A DNA stretch of 64,000 nt from Roseicitreum antarcticum (GTDB lineage Bacteria; Pseudomonadota; Alphaproteobacteria; Rhodobacterales; Rhodobacteraceae), in contig NZ_CP061498.1 of the NCBI RefSeq assembly GCF_014681765.1, positions 1,364,001 through 1,428,000 on the forward strand. Reading direction: 5' to 3'. Below, in pieces: positions 1-10,457 of the stretch. The notes below the pieces were generated by a model. The model made no database searches, was not told where the DNA came from, and worked only from the letters and a program-made list of their open reading frames with translations. A program made the position numbers and the translations under genes. The first letter of the stretch is position 1; the number at the start of each line of letters is the position of its first letter.

Positions 1-2387
<2,387 letters not shown>

Positions 2388-2579
2388 CTGCTCGCTACTT
2401 TCTGAGTCGATCTCACGCGCAATTCACGCGCCACACGCATAAGTTGCATACGCTCTCACAGGTTGCATGTCACAAGTCAACAAACATTGAGTTGTGCGGG
2501 CATCACGGATGCAGCTCAGCCCGCCATCCTACCGCAATGCGTAGAAATTTCAGTTGCCGTGCCCGCACATGTTGCAAAT

Positions 2580-2729
2580 AGAGAGCAATATCTTCTGGCT
2601 ATTGCGGCGTGCGCCAGATGCGCAGTCAGCACTCCGAAGGCCTACGAGTACATCTGCAAGATCGGGACATCAGAGCCGGATCGATTCATCCTCGACCCGA
2701 TCCACAAGATGCCGGGAATGAACACCTAG
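2580..2729 (+). pseudogene. Possible C-terminal remnant of an integrase-type transposase
   Basis: The frame ending at 2729 reads PKAYEYICKIGTSEPD followed by RFILDPIHKMPGMNT and a stop. I recall this kind of ending (YEYICK.WTSEP..F..DP.H..PGLNT) from C-termini of IS transposases, but I cannot name the family with certainty. Nothing upstream of 2580 in the same frame looks like transposase, so at best this is a short relic. It could also be a chance open frame. Confidence 0.3.
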
Positions 2730-2880
2730 CAACTGGATTTTTCAGTTCTCTTTGACAGCCGATTGTTGACGGTTCTGGGTTAACAAGTTCGCTACGGTAG
2801 CGCAGTAGCGCTTACGTTCACCGGCGCGGGGTGTACTTTCGTACACGATATCAGTGTGTTAAGCGGAAACCCCTCTGGTT

Positions 2881-2909
2881 CAGGTGGATTCCTCGGGGGA
2901 AGCCACCTG
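2881..2909. terminator. Strong hairpin downstream of the OmpA-family gene
   Basis: CAGGTGG at 2881-2887 pairs with CCACCTG at 2903-2909, and TTCC/GGAA inside extend the stem past one mismatch. It lies about 55 nt beyond the stop of the minus-strand OmpA gene. Neither side has a clear T-run, so it may be a Rho-assisted 3' stabilising hairpin and not an intrinsic terminator. A second small hairpin (GTGTAC-TTTC-GTACAC) lies at 2831-2846. Confidence 0.4.
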
Positions 2910-2962
2910 AGCCAGTTTGAGGAAGCCACTTTGACCGAAAACCAGTTCCTGAAGGGTACGTT

Positions 2963-4975
2963 TCAGTTCGCCACAATCTGTCGCAGCAGCGGGGTAATGC
3001 GGCGCACCGTCGCGCGGCGGTTGCTTTCTTCCGCAGACTGCGTCTCCACTTTCAGGAACGCTTCTCCATAGCCCTGAACGATCAGGTTTTCAGGCGGAAT
3101 ACGGAATGCTTCGGTCAGGGCGAGCGCCACCGATTCCGCGCGCCGGTCTGACAGGGCAAGGTTATAGCTTGCGCTTCCCACCGCATCGGTATGTCCCTCG
3201 ATCAGAAACACCTCGCGCGGGTTCTCGAACAGCTGTTCCTCGATCACAATCCCGAGCATCACGAGGCTACGGTCCTGTCCTGCCGGGATTGCGGCAGAGC
3301 CTGTCGCAAACGTTACCGTATCAAGATCAATCGCCGGAACGAGGCTGCGCACCTGCTCGATTTCGCGGATCTGGCGCAGGCTGAACGTCCGGCCCGCATC
3401 ATAGGCCATTTCTTCCCCAATCGCCGCACGCAAGGCATCTCTATCGCTCGTTGCCACCGATAGCCTGCGAGGGGCTGGGCGCGTTTCCTGCAATTGGCGC
3501 ACATTGACCGCCGGTGCCGGTTCAAGGTCGTCGAAGAGTTCGTACCGCGTACCATCAGGATAGATTACGACACGGCGCAGGACCCGCCCGCGGACATCAC
3601 GAATTGTCACCACCTGAGACCCGTCAACCCGATCAAGCGTATTACGGGTGGAACCGTCAGAAAAGGTCTCGTTGCGGATGTTCGCCCCGGGTTGGCGCAA
3701 CAACGCGTCGTCGTCTTTGTAAATGGAAAGCCCCCTCGAACCTTCGACGACAACGCGGTCGCCGGTATTCTCCACCACGCGGTCGCCATTTCGCAGCAAC
3801 GAACCGACGGCAACGGCACCAAGGCCCAGCAATAGCGCCTTCTCGATGGTGCTTAGCCCGCTGTCCTGCGCTGGGGTTTCGGTCGTACCATCGACAGCGG
3901 TTTCGAAATCTTCCTCACTGGTGCGGACAGACTCCGCATCCAGGGTTTCCTCGACCACATCTACAGGTTGCGCCGTTGCCTCCTGTGTGGCTGCGATTGG
4001 CGTCTCGCCCTCTTCGGCCACGGTCGGATCTTCCTGAGCCATTTCCTCGGCTTCTTCTTCTGTGAGCTGATCCTCAGCTTCCGCTTCCGCTTCTGGTGTC
4101 GCTTCTGGTGTCGCCTCTGCTTCAGCCTCTGCGGCAGCTGCGCTCTCTGCCGCCTGCACCTCGGCCTCCGCTTGTGCTGCCGCCTCTGCTTCTGCCTCCG
4201 CCGCAGCCGCATCCACTGCCGCTTGCGTCTCAACTTCCACTTCTGCTGCCGCCTCTGCCTCAGCGGCAGCCGCGTCTTCTACCGCCTGCGCCTCGGCCTC
4301 CGCTTGTGCTGCCGCCTCTGCTTCTGCCTCCGCCGCAGCCGCATCCTCTGCCGCTTGCGCCTCGACTTCCAATTGTGCCGCCGCCTCTGCCTCAGCGGCA
4401 GCTGCGTCTTCTGCCGCCTGCTCCTCGGCCCCCGCTTGTGCTGCCGCCTCTGCCTCAGCGGCAGCCGCGTCTTCTGTCGCCTGCGCCTCGGCCTCCGCTT
4501 GTGCTGCCGCCTCTGCTTCTGCTTCCGCCGCAGCCTCTGCCGCTTGCGCCTCGACTTCCAATTGTGCCGCCACCTCTGCCTCAGCGGCAGCCGCGTCCTC
4601 TGTCGCCTGTGCCTCCGCCTCAGCAGCAGCCGCGCTTGCTTCTGCCTGCGCCTCGGCTTCCGCTTCGGCTGCCGCCTCTGCTTCGGCCTCAGAAGCAGCC
4701 ACGTCCTCTACCGCCTGCATCGCGGCCTCCGCTTCTGCTGCATCGTCCGCCAGCAGCCTTGCAGCCTCTTCCGCCTCTGTTGCCTTGAACTCTGCCCGTT
4801 CCTCCAGGGTCGAACCTTCTTCCGGCTCCCCTTCCGGGCAGGGTGGTTTGCTCTCGTCGAGGCAGAGCAGCTCGGCGTCCTGCGCCCACGCTCCAGTGAC
4901 AATCGCAGGGTGCGGCAACAGCAACGACAAGCTGGCGACAAGCGCTGTCGTGGTCTTGAGCGGTGAATGAGACAT
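2963..4975 (-). CDS. OmpA-family envelope protein with a long Ala/Glu-rich repeat
   Basis: The 670-residue precursor has a Sec signal peptide (residues 1-31, cleaved near AWAQ). About 260 residues of Ala/Glu/Gln repeat follow (about 60-320), then a single hydrophobic stretch ALLLGLGAVAVGSLL (about 390). A middle region of charged beta-rich sequence comes next (GDRVVVEG, VVIYPDGTRYELF). The C-terminal OmpA domain (about 550-670) carries FATGSAAIP, LIEGHTDAVGS and NRRATVRR, the peptidoglycan-binding signature. The family anchors the outer membrane to peptidoglycan. The repeat probably forms an alpha-helical rod through the periplasm. It resembles the DUF/OmpA proteins of Rhodobacteraceae with an Ala-rich linker, but the repeat is unusually long. 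The start codon gives an intact signal peptide. Confidence 0.88.
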   Translation of the reverse strand: MSHSPLKTTTALVASLSLLLPHPAIVTGAWAQDAELLCLDESKPPCPEGEPEEGSTLEERAEFKATEAEEAARLLADDAAEAEAAMQAVEDVAASEAEAEAAAEAEAEAQAEASAAAAEAEAQATEDAAAAEAEVAAQLEVEAQAAEAAAEAEAEAAAQAEAEAQATEDAAAAEAEAAAQAGAEEQAAEDAAAAEAEAAAQLEVEAQAAEDAAAAEAEAEAAAQAEAEAQAVEDAAAAEAEAAAEVEVETQAAVDAAAAEAEAEAAAQAEAEVQAAESAAAAEAEAEATPEATPEAEAEAEDQLTEEEAEEMAQEDPTVAEEGETPIAATQEATAQPVDVVEETLDAESVRTSEEDFETAVDGTTETPAQDSGLSTIEKALLLGLGAVAVGSLLRNGDRVVENTGDRVVVEGSRGLSIYKDDDALLRQPGANIRNETFSDGSTRNTLDRVDGSQVVTIRDVRGRVLRRVVIYPDGTRYELFDDLEPAPAVNVRQLQETRPAPRRLSVATSDRDALRAAIGEEMAYDAGRTFSLRQIREIEQVRSLVPAIDLDTVTFATGSAAIPAGQDRSLVMLGIVIEEQLFENPREVFLIEGHTDAVGSASYNLALSDRRAESVALALTEAFRIPPENLIVQGYGEAFLKVETQSAEESNRRATVRRITPLLRQIVAN
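4045..4795 (-). repeat. Degenerate tandem repeat coding for Ala/Glu/Gln units inside the OmpA gene
   Basis: The coding strand repeats units of about 20-23 codons built around AEAEAQATEDAAAAEAEAAA, about ten times with variation (Q/V/L/T changes, unit lengths shifting by two residues). On the plus strand the same stretch appears as repeated blocks of GCCGCCTCTGCCTCAGCGGC. The heptad-free alternation of Ala and acidic residues suggests a single rigid helix. Such repeats change copy number easily by slippage. Confidence 0.85.
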
Positions 4976-5248
4976 TGTGTATTCCTTTGCTTTCGGTTGG
5001 ACCGACCGTGATCAACGTGGTGCGGGTTGAACAGCCGGCCAAAACGCGGACGCGCTTTTCTTGAAAACACCATGTGGCGCATCAAACGAGCACAATTGAA
5101 ACCAGGCTAGCTCAATAGGGGATGTTATCCAAATACATGACCCGCGTTATCCGAATACACGGCCTTCTGCGGGTGCGCCGGGTCCAAGATCGACGCATCC
5201 TTTCTGGAGCCCAAAACATGAGGAATTTGGCGGACAGACAAACGAAAT

Positions 5249-5740
5249 CTAGTAGAAGGCGCGACAATCCTCAGCCAGCAGATAGACACGCTGGAACATA
5301 TCCCCGTCGCCATCGAAAAAGCTGTTGCGCAGAGTCACGCCCATCTCGAACATCTCCCGGCCATCAAGGCAGATCACCTCGGCACGCGATTCTATCATGC
5401 TTCGCGTGTCGATGGCAGTGGCGCGCGAATACGAGGAGCTTGTCACGTATACATACTCCATAATGCGCATGCGCGGCAGGAAGAAAGCGTCGTTGAGCGT
5501 CAACGTATCCGTCACCGCCGTCGGCAGACCTTCCCGCGCGTTGGCTGCCACCTCCTCCAGAAATGCCTCCTCGTCAGGCGCACCGAGCGCGGCCGGCTCG
5601 GCGGGCGGCACTGGTTCAGGGATGGCTATTGCTTCAATATTCGCGGTTGGCGATGCGGGTGGCCTTCCTTCGGGAACCAGCACGAAGTAGCCGACCACAG
5701 CCAATCCCAGAACGCCAAGACCGACAATGTATTTCATCAT
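5249..5740 (-). CDS. Small exported or membrane-anchored protein of unknown function
   Basis: The start chosen is the ATG at 5740 (the first of two adjacent ATGs), because GGGAGG lies 6-7 nt upstream. That gives 163 residues. The N-terminus KYIVGLGVLGLAVVGYFVLV is an uncleaved signal anchor or signal peptide. The rest (about 140 residues) is soluble, with LNDAFFLPRMRIMEYVYVTSSSY and RAEVICLDGREMFEMGVTLR, and ends in the single-Cys segment LAEDCRAFY. I do not recognise the family. It lies upstream of the OmpA-family gene in the same direction (about 270 nt apart), so a shared envelope role is possible but unproven. Confidence 0.7.
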   Translation of the reverse strand: MMKYIVGLGVLGLAVVGYFVLVPEGRPPASPTANIEAIAIPEPVPPAEPAALGAPDEEAFLEEVAANAREGLPTAVTDTLTLNDAFFLPRMRIMEYVYVTSSSYSRATAIDTRSMIESRAEVICLDGREMFEMGVTLRNSFFDGDGDMFQRVYLLAEDCRAFY

Positions 5741-5797
5741 ATGAATGCCTCCCATCTCATTCAGTCTGACTGTTATCGGCTTCTGGGTTGAAAGCAA

Positions 5798-6341
5798 GGT
5801 TACGAGCTGGGCGCAACGGGCCTCAGGATAGTGGAGTTACTGACACATTGGGCGGATTGTGTTGAACAACTCTGTTTTCGGCACTGTTCGATGATAGTTT
5901 TCGCCGTACAGGTCGACTAGCTTTTGCTGGCGAGAGGTTCGGCCAGATTAGCCTTTCGCCGCTCATGTGCCAGCTCTCGCAACCTGACGAACGATCTACT
6001 CTGACTTCTTGGCTTGATGGGCTTTGGCCCGGAAATCGTGTTGTCTGAATTTCGGAGTTTTTCAACAAAATGGGCGGGAACCGGGCCTTTGCTGCGATAG
6101 CAAGGTGAATATGTGGGGAAGCTGGGAGCTGACCTTCATATTGGCCCGGTGGAGGCCAGCACGCTGAACGAATGCAACGCAGCGAGAGCCGATCTGACCG
6201 ATTTTTTGCAATAAACCGAACAACTGCGGTCTTAAGGATCGCGCCATTTCGTGACGTGCCTGGCGCAACTGTTGGTGCTGAGTCCATGACCAAGGGCCAC
6301 GGCTGGACTAGGGGTGGGTCTATTGGGCGTTTGAAGGGATC
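5798..6341. other. Stretch without a supportable gene
   Basis: About 540 bp between the small exported protein and the TetR gene. Open frames on the minus strand exist (for example 5823-6293 and 6062-6268), but their composition and codon use do not look coding, and no ribosome binding site supports them. I see no tRNA and no paired inverted repeats. It may be decayed mobile DNA, given its place in the accessory region. Confidence 0.5.
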
Positions 6342-7001
6342 TCAACTTACCTCTTGCAGCAGCCCATTTTGGTCCAACGTGTCGAGGGCAAATGCGATCA
6401 TGCTTTCGATGGCAGACGCGGACATCCCGGCGTCGCGCCCAGTCAGTGCGGCCAGCATGATCGGTGCGAATGTCAGGTCGAGAAAGCGTTCAGCAACGAA
6501 CACCGCCTGGTCCGAGGGCCCGTAATCTTGATGGCTTGACGTCACCGCACGCGCGACGATGTCGACCACCCGAGATCGCGCCATGCCATCCACCTCGGCG
6601 ATGAGGTCTGGAAAGCGACGCGCCTCTGTCAGAAAGAGACGCATCAAGGCGAGTGGAATTGGAGATATGGCCTGCGTCAGCACCGCCTTGCCCACGGTCG
6701 CAAGTCGATCCCTTAACGTGCCATCTGGTAGGGTAGGTGCATGCATGGAGAGCGCACTGCTGTCGACAGCATGCCGGACGACTGCAGTGAAAAGCGCATC
6801 TTTGCCCGCGTAGCGTGCATAAAGGCTGGCCTTGCCGACCTGCGCCTGTGCAACGACGGCTTCACAACTTGTCACCGCCACTCCGTCTCTCAGAAATAGA
6901 TCGGTCGCAGCGGCAAGGATGCGAGAGGTAACTTCGCCTTCGTCCTCGCGTCGAGGGCGTCCGCGACGTGTGCTGGTCTTGGGATTTTGCTCTGCTGTCA
7001 T
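6342..7001 (-). CDS. TetR/AcrR-family transcriptional repressor
   Basis: The 219-residue protein has an N-terminal TetR helix-turn-helix (about residues 22-68: SRILAAATDLFLRDG, then VGKASLYARYAGKDALF) after a basic RRGRPRRED leader. A C-terminal all-helical ligand domain of the AcrR_C type follows. It is divergent from the NmrA-type oxidoreductase at 7112, with about 110 bp between them containing an inverted repeat at 7040-7053. By the usual logic of such pairs it represses itself and the NmrA gene until an effector binds. The effector cannot be guessed from sequence. Confidence 0.88.
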   Translation of the reverse strand: MTAEQNPKTSTRRGRPRREDEGEVTSRILAAATDLFLRDGVAVTSCEAVVAQAQVGKASLYARYAGKDALFTAVVRHAVDSSALSMHAPTLPDGTLRDRLATVGKAVLTQAISPIPLALMRLFLTEARRFPDLIAEVDGMARSRVVDIVARAVTSSHQDYGPSDQAVFVAERFLDLTFAPIMLAALTGRDAGMSASAIESMIAFALDTLDQNGLLQEVS

Positions 7002-7039
7002 GAGCGTGGTGATAGCAGGTCGGCAGGAGAAATAAAACT

Positions 7040-7053
7040 GAACGACACCGTTC
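7040..7053. promoter_or_regulatory. Candidate operator of the TetR regulator (GAACG-ACAC-CGTTC)
   Basis: A perfect 5+4+5 inverted repeat lies in the divergent intergenic region, 39 bp before the TetR start and about 60 bp before the NmrA start. This is where a shared TetR operator would be expected. The half-sites are short, so chance is possible. A similar GAACG/CGTTC operator-like site precedes the other TetR gene at 44795-44808. Confidence 0.4.
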
Positions 7054-7111
7054 CATTTATCGAAATGCGATGTATATCACATGGCAACGGCACGTTGGCA
7101 AAGGGGCGGAC

Positions 7112-8005
7112 ATGAAAAGCAACACAGTGATTCTGGCAGGTGCCACGGGCGACCTGGGCGAGCGCATCGGTCAGGCGCTCCTGCGCAAAGGTGCAGAGGT
7201 CCGCGCGATCGTGCGCCCCGGCACATCACAGAACAGGAAGCGACATCTGGAGACGCTGGGGTTTGCGCTGGCAGAGAGTGCATATGATGAACCTTCACTA
7301 ACCGCGATCTGCGCGGGTGCTGACTGTGTTGTTTCGGCCTTGAACGGCCTGGAAGACGTCATCATTGACCAGCAAAGCGTGCTGCTGGATGCGGCGGTCG
7401 CCGCGGGTGTTCCCAGGTTCATCCCGTCTGACTTCTCCCTCGACTACACCCGGACCCGCCCCGGCGAGAACCGCAACATGGATTTGCGCCGCACGTTTCG
7501 GGCGCGCCTTGATGCAGTACCCATCCGCGCGACCTCGGTGCTGAACGGTGCCTTCTCGACCGTTTTGACTGACGACGCGCCTATCCTTCTGCCACGGGTC
7601 CGGCGCGTGCTGCACTGGGGTGATGCAAACCAATCGCTCGACTTTACGACCAAGGATGACGTGGCCGACTTTACCGCCGATGTCGCCCTGGACGCCGACG
7701 CACCGCGAGACCTGCGCATCGCCGGTGGCAGTGCGTCGGCGACGGAACTGGCGGCGATCGCAACCGCGCTGTCGGGGCGGCATTATCGCACCATCCGGGC
7801 GGGCGGCATGGGCCTGTTGGGGTCGGTGATCCGGCTGACGCAGCGGGTCGCGCCGGCCGAAGGCGAGGTGTTCCCGGCATGGCAGGGCATGCAATATCTG
7901 CGCGATATGATGAGCGGGCGCGGACAGCTGATGACCCACGACAACGCACGCTACGGCAAGGCCGACTGGGCGGACATCCGCACCATGATGTCTGGCCGGG
8001 TCTGA
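7112..8005 (+). CDS. NmrA/isoflavone-reductase-like NAD(P)-binding oxidoreductase
   Basis: The start is the ATG at 7112, preceded by AAGGGG at 7101-7106. This yields 297 residues starting MKSNTVILAGATGDLG. The glycine-rich GATGDLG motif and ALLRKGAEVRAIVRPG identify an atypical short-chain dehydrogenase of the NmrA group with NADP-type fold. VPRFIPSDFSLDY is the family's substrate-side segment. The family includes redox sensors and reductases of quinones or phenylpropanoids. No catalytic Tyr-Lys pair of classical SDRs is obvious. Its neighbours are a divergent TetR repressor and a downstream aldo/keto reductase, which suggests inducible stress or xenobiotic reduction. Confidence 0.88.
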   Translation: MKSNTVILAGATGDLGERIGQALLRKGAEVRAIVRPGTSQNRKRHLETLGFALAESAYDEPSLTAICAGADCVVSALNGLEDVIIDQQSVLLDAAVAAGVPRFIPSDFSLDYTRTRPGENRNMDLRRTFRARLDAVPIRATSVLNGAFSTVLTDDAPILLPRVRRVLHWGDANQSLDFTTKDDVADFTADVALDADAPRDLRIAGGSASATELAAIATALSGRHYRTIRAGGMGLLGSVIRLTQRVAPAEGEVFPAWQGMQYLRDMMSGRGQLMTHDNARYGKADWADIRTMMSGRV

Positions 8006-8253
8006 AGTTTCCAACAGCAGGACTGAACATGACAGACGATATCACGCCACATACCCGACGACGCACTCGCCATTCATGCAGACGGACATGGTTCGAATCA
8101 GCTCCACTTCGAAACCCAATACAGGGGTAGTGAGAGGTGTCGGAGAGGCCATCGGCCAATGAAAGCGCAAGACACTACCACAGCAATTGGACTTGGAAGA
8201 GCCAGCCCAACGGCCTAAGATCGGTCTCAAATCAGCGAGCAGGGATCAAAGCT

Positions 8254-9246
8254 ATGTCATTGACAACACGTGCCTTCGGATCGAGCGGCATCGACACAAC
8301 CGCCATCGGGTTCGGGGCTTGGGCCATCGGCGGCACCTGGGGCGAAGTGACGGAAGTAGACGCCAAGGCAACGCTGAACGCGACGCTCGATGCCGGCGTG
8401 ACCTTTCTCGACACCGCCGACGTCTACGGCGATGGTCGGTCCGAGCGGCTGATTCGCGACGTGCTGGCCATCCGGTCCGGCCCTCGCCCATTCGTGGCGA
8501 CCAAGGCCGGACGACGCTTAGACCCGCATGAGGCGCAAGGATACACCAAGGACAACCTGACGGCCTTCGTGGACCGTAGCCGCGACAATCTGGGCATGGA
8601 CACGCTGGATCTTCTGCAGCTTCACTGTCCGCCGACGGCGGTCTACTACGAGCCTGCGGTATTCCGTGCGCTGGACGCGCTCGTCGATGAGGGAAAGATC
8701 GCTCGCTACGGCGTCTCTGTCGAGAAGGTCGAAGAAGGACTGAAGGCGATCGATTTTCCGAACGTCGCCTCTGTTCAGATCATCTACAACATGTTCCGCC
8801 AGCGTCCGGCCAAACTCTTTCTGAACGAAGCCCGGCGCCGCGGCGTCGCCGTCATCGTGCGCGTTCCGCTGGCCAGCGGAATGCTGACCGGCAAGATGAC
8901 CCGCGAGACCGAATTCGCGCAGGATGACCACCGCAGCTTCAACCGCGACGGCACCGCCTTCGACAAGGGTGAGACTTTTGCCGGCGTCCCTTACGATGTG
9001 GCTCTCGATGCCGTCGACGAGATCCGTGCGCTGGTGCCGGGCGACGCGACGATGGCGCAGATGGCGCTACGCTGGATCCTGATGAACGAAGCCGTCTCGG
9101 TCGTTATTCCCGGCGCACGCAGGCCTGATCAGGCCCAGGCGAATGCAGATGCCGACGCACTCGCGCCACTCTCGCCGGAGACGATGGACAAGGTGCGCGG
9201 CATCTACGAGGCGCGTATTGCACCGCACGTCCACCATTTGTGGTAG
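8254..9246 (+). CDS. Aldo/keto reductase
   Basis: The ATG at 8254 follows AGGGA at 8241-8245 with suitable spacing and begins MSLTTRAFGSSGIDTTAIGFG, giving 330 residues, the normal AKR length. Catalytic residues of the tetrad are visible: Asp and Tyr in FLDTADVYGDG, Lys in VATKAG and His in LLQLHCP. The C-terminal cofactor segment (VVIPGARRPDQAQANADA) matches NADPH binding in this family. It resembles general-stress AKRs acting on aldehydes, not sugar isomer enzymes. It is intact, unlike the relic at 1-434, and lies about 250 bp after the NmrA gene in the same direction. Confidence 0.9.
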   Translation: MSLTTRAFGSSGIDTTAIGFGAWAIGGTWGEVTEVDAKATLNATLDAGVTFLDTADVYGDGRSERLIRDVLAIRSGPRPFVATKAGRRLDPHEAQGYTKDNLTAFVDRSRDNLGMDTLDLLQLHCPPTAVYYEPAVFRALDALVDEGKIARYGVSVEKVEEGLKAIDFPNVASVQIIYNMFRQRPAKLFLNEARRRGVAVIVRVPLASGMLTGKMTRETEFAQDDHRSFNRDGTAFDKGETFAGVPYDVALDAVDEIRALVPGDATMAQMALRWILMNEAVSVVIPGARRPDQAQANADADALAPLSPETMDKVRGIYEARIAPHVHHLW

Positions 9247-9459
9247 CCTGACGGTCCGGCAACGCCCTGATCTGCCTCACGCCACCCGTCATTTGAAGGG
9301 GTCGAGGATATCCCAGCCATCGGCGCTGTGGATGTTGCCGTGCCGCGCAGTGCCCGAATGGCTGGTGAGTTTGATGTGTGCATGGCTGATCGTCCGATAC
9401 ACCAGCCCACCCACATCGACAAACCGCCGCTTGTGCCCTTGCAGCGAAAGCAAATTACA

Positions 9460-9467
9460 TCCCGTTC
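9460..9467. repeat. Target site duplication, left copy (TCCCGTTC)
   Basis: The 8 bp immediately outside the left inverted repeat are identical to the 8 bp immediately outside the right one (12413-12420). This is the footprint expected from a recent single transposition by an IS1- or IS1595-type element. Confidence 0.93.
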
Positions 9468-9489
9468 GGTAGTGGGTCACTTTGAAATA
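9468..9489 (+). repeat. Left terminal inverted repeat of the transposon
   Basis: Begins GGTAGTGGGTCAC and pairs perfectly over 22 bp with the right end. The next base on either side breaks the match. The transposase stop codon (9477-9479) is inside this repeat. Confidence 0.93.
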
Positions 9490-10370
9490 TCTTTTTTCTT
9501 ATAGGGTCCGCGCTTCTTTGGCGCTGCGTCTTCTGCCTTTTCCACCAGCGCCACGATATCCTCAACTTCCCAAGGCGTATCGACAAGGCCAGCGGCCATG
9601 GCTGGTGTCATGCGCAGGGTCTTGTGGGTGCGGACGAAGTTGTAATGCATGAAGTGCAGGGCAACCGCGTAAGCGTGGTTCTCCGCCTTCTTTGAGAAAG
9701 CATTTGTCAGGCGCGTGAAGCGGCGCATACCCATCCGCATTGTTAGGTTCTGGCGTTCAATGTGCGATGTCCCAACATCTTCCATGATCGGGTTGCCAAA
9801 AATTGCCTCTTTGGTAGCGCCCGTGCATTCCGCTGGTGAATACTTGCGCTCGTGGCCCTTTGTACCTGTAGGGTTGCCGTAGTACTTAATCAGCATGGCG
9901 TAGTCCACATCGCCAGAGAAAGCGTCTGTGACCGCCTTGAGGTAAGCGCCGTGCCCGTCTGTGGTCAACTGGATGCGGTTTGCAACGCGCGCCGCCAGAT
10001 CAAACATGAACTCACGTGCTGTTGCGCCGGAGCGATCCCCGATGGTGTAGCTGATCATCAGCTTGCTATCGCGGTCCATTGCAGTCCATGTCCAGATATC
10101 GCCAGCGTCAGATGGAGCAGCTTTTGCAGTCTCCACGTTCTTTGCCTTGGCGTAGCAGAACGACCATATCTCATCGGCCTGAACGTGCTTGGCCTCAACG
10201 CCTTTGACGTTTTCATCATGGTAGGCGGCACAGGCTTTGCCCGCGTCCTCAAGCAGCTTGGTGACGGTGTTCTTGGACACGTCAGCGATACGCGATGTGG
10301 CGCGGATGGAGTTACCCTCCACCAGAAGGCGGATGATCAGGGCGCGGGATTTTGTGTCAAGTTTTCTCAT
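9477..10370 (-). CDS. IS1-family-like DDE transposase
   Basis: The 297-residue protein begins with a helix-turn-helix (GNSIRATSRIADVSKNTVTKLL, about residues 18-40). The catalytic core follows with Asp in VQADEIWSF, Asp in LTTDGHGAY and Glu in HIERQNLTMRMGMRR, then RLTNAFSKKAENH, a signature of IS1-type (InsB-like) DDE transposases of large alphaproteobacterial elements. It ends with a basic tail (PKKRGPYKKK). It cuts and joins the element ends. No frameshift is present, unlike the InsA-InsB arrangement of enterobacterial IS1. The gene runs outward to the left terminal repeat and is divergent from the regulator at 10458. Confidence 0.9.
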   Translation of the reverse strand: MRKLDTKSRALIIRLLVEGNSIRATSRIADVSKNTVTKLLEDAGKACAAYHDENVKGVEAKHVQADEIWSFCYAKAKNVETAKAAPSDAGDIWTWTAMDRDSKLMISYTIGDRSGATAREFMFDLAARVANRIQLTTDGHGAYLKAVTDAFSGDVDYAMLIKYYGNPTGTKGHERKYSPAECTGATKEAIFGNPIMEDVGTSHIERQNLTMRMGMRRFTRLTNAFSKKAENHAYAVALHFMHYNFVRTHKTLRMTPAMAAGLVDTPWEVEDIVALVEKAEDAAPKKRGPYKKKDISK

Positions 10371-10421
10371 AGGTTCAACCTAATTTTAAACTGACCAACA
10401 GTCAAGCATTTTATAAGTTCG

Positions 10422-10435
10422 TGCGATTAATCGCA
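10422..10435. promoter_or_regulatory. Perfect 14-bp palindrome TGCGATTAATCGCA, likely operator
   Basis: It lies in the 87-bp gap between the divergent transposase (start 10370) and the helix-turn-helix regulator (start 10458), 22 bp before the regulator's start. HigA-type proteins usually repress their own promoter by binding such palindromes. Binding here could also cover the transposase promoter, tying transposition to the regulator. Confidence 0.55.
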
Positions 10436-10457
10436 TGTTGTCTATTGCCTGCAAAAG

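Noticed and set aside
3968-4966. Long plus-strand frames opposite the OmpA repeat (Leu/Cys/Arg-rich)
   Set aside because: They mirror the Ala/Glu repeat in antisense, lack ribosome binding sites and resemble no protein.
5823-6293. 156-codon minus-strand frame
   Set aside because: No ribosome binding site, non-coding composition and no motif.
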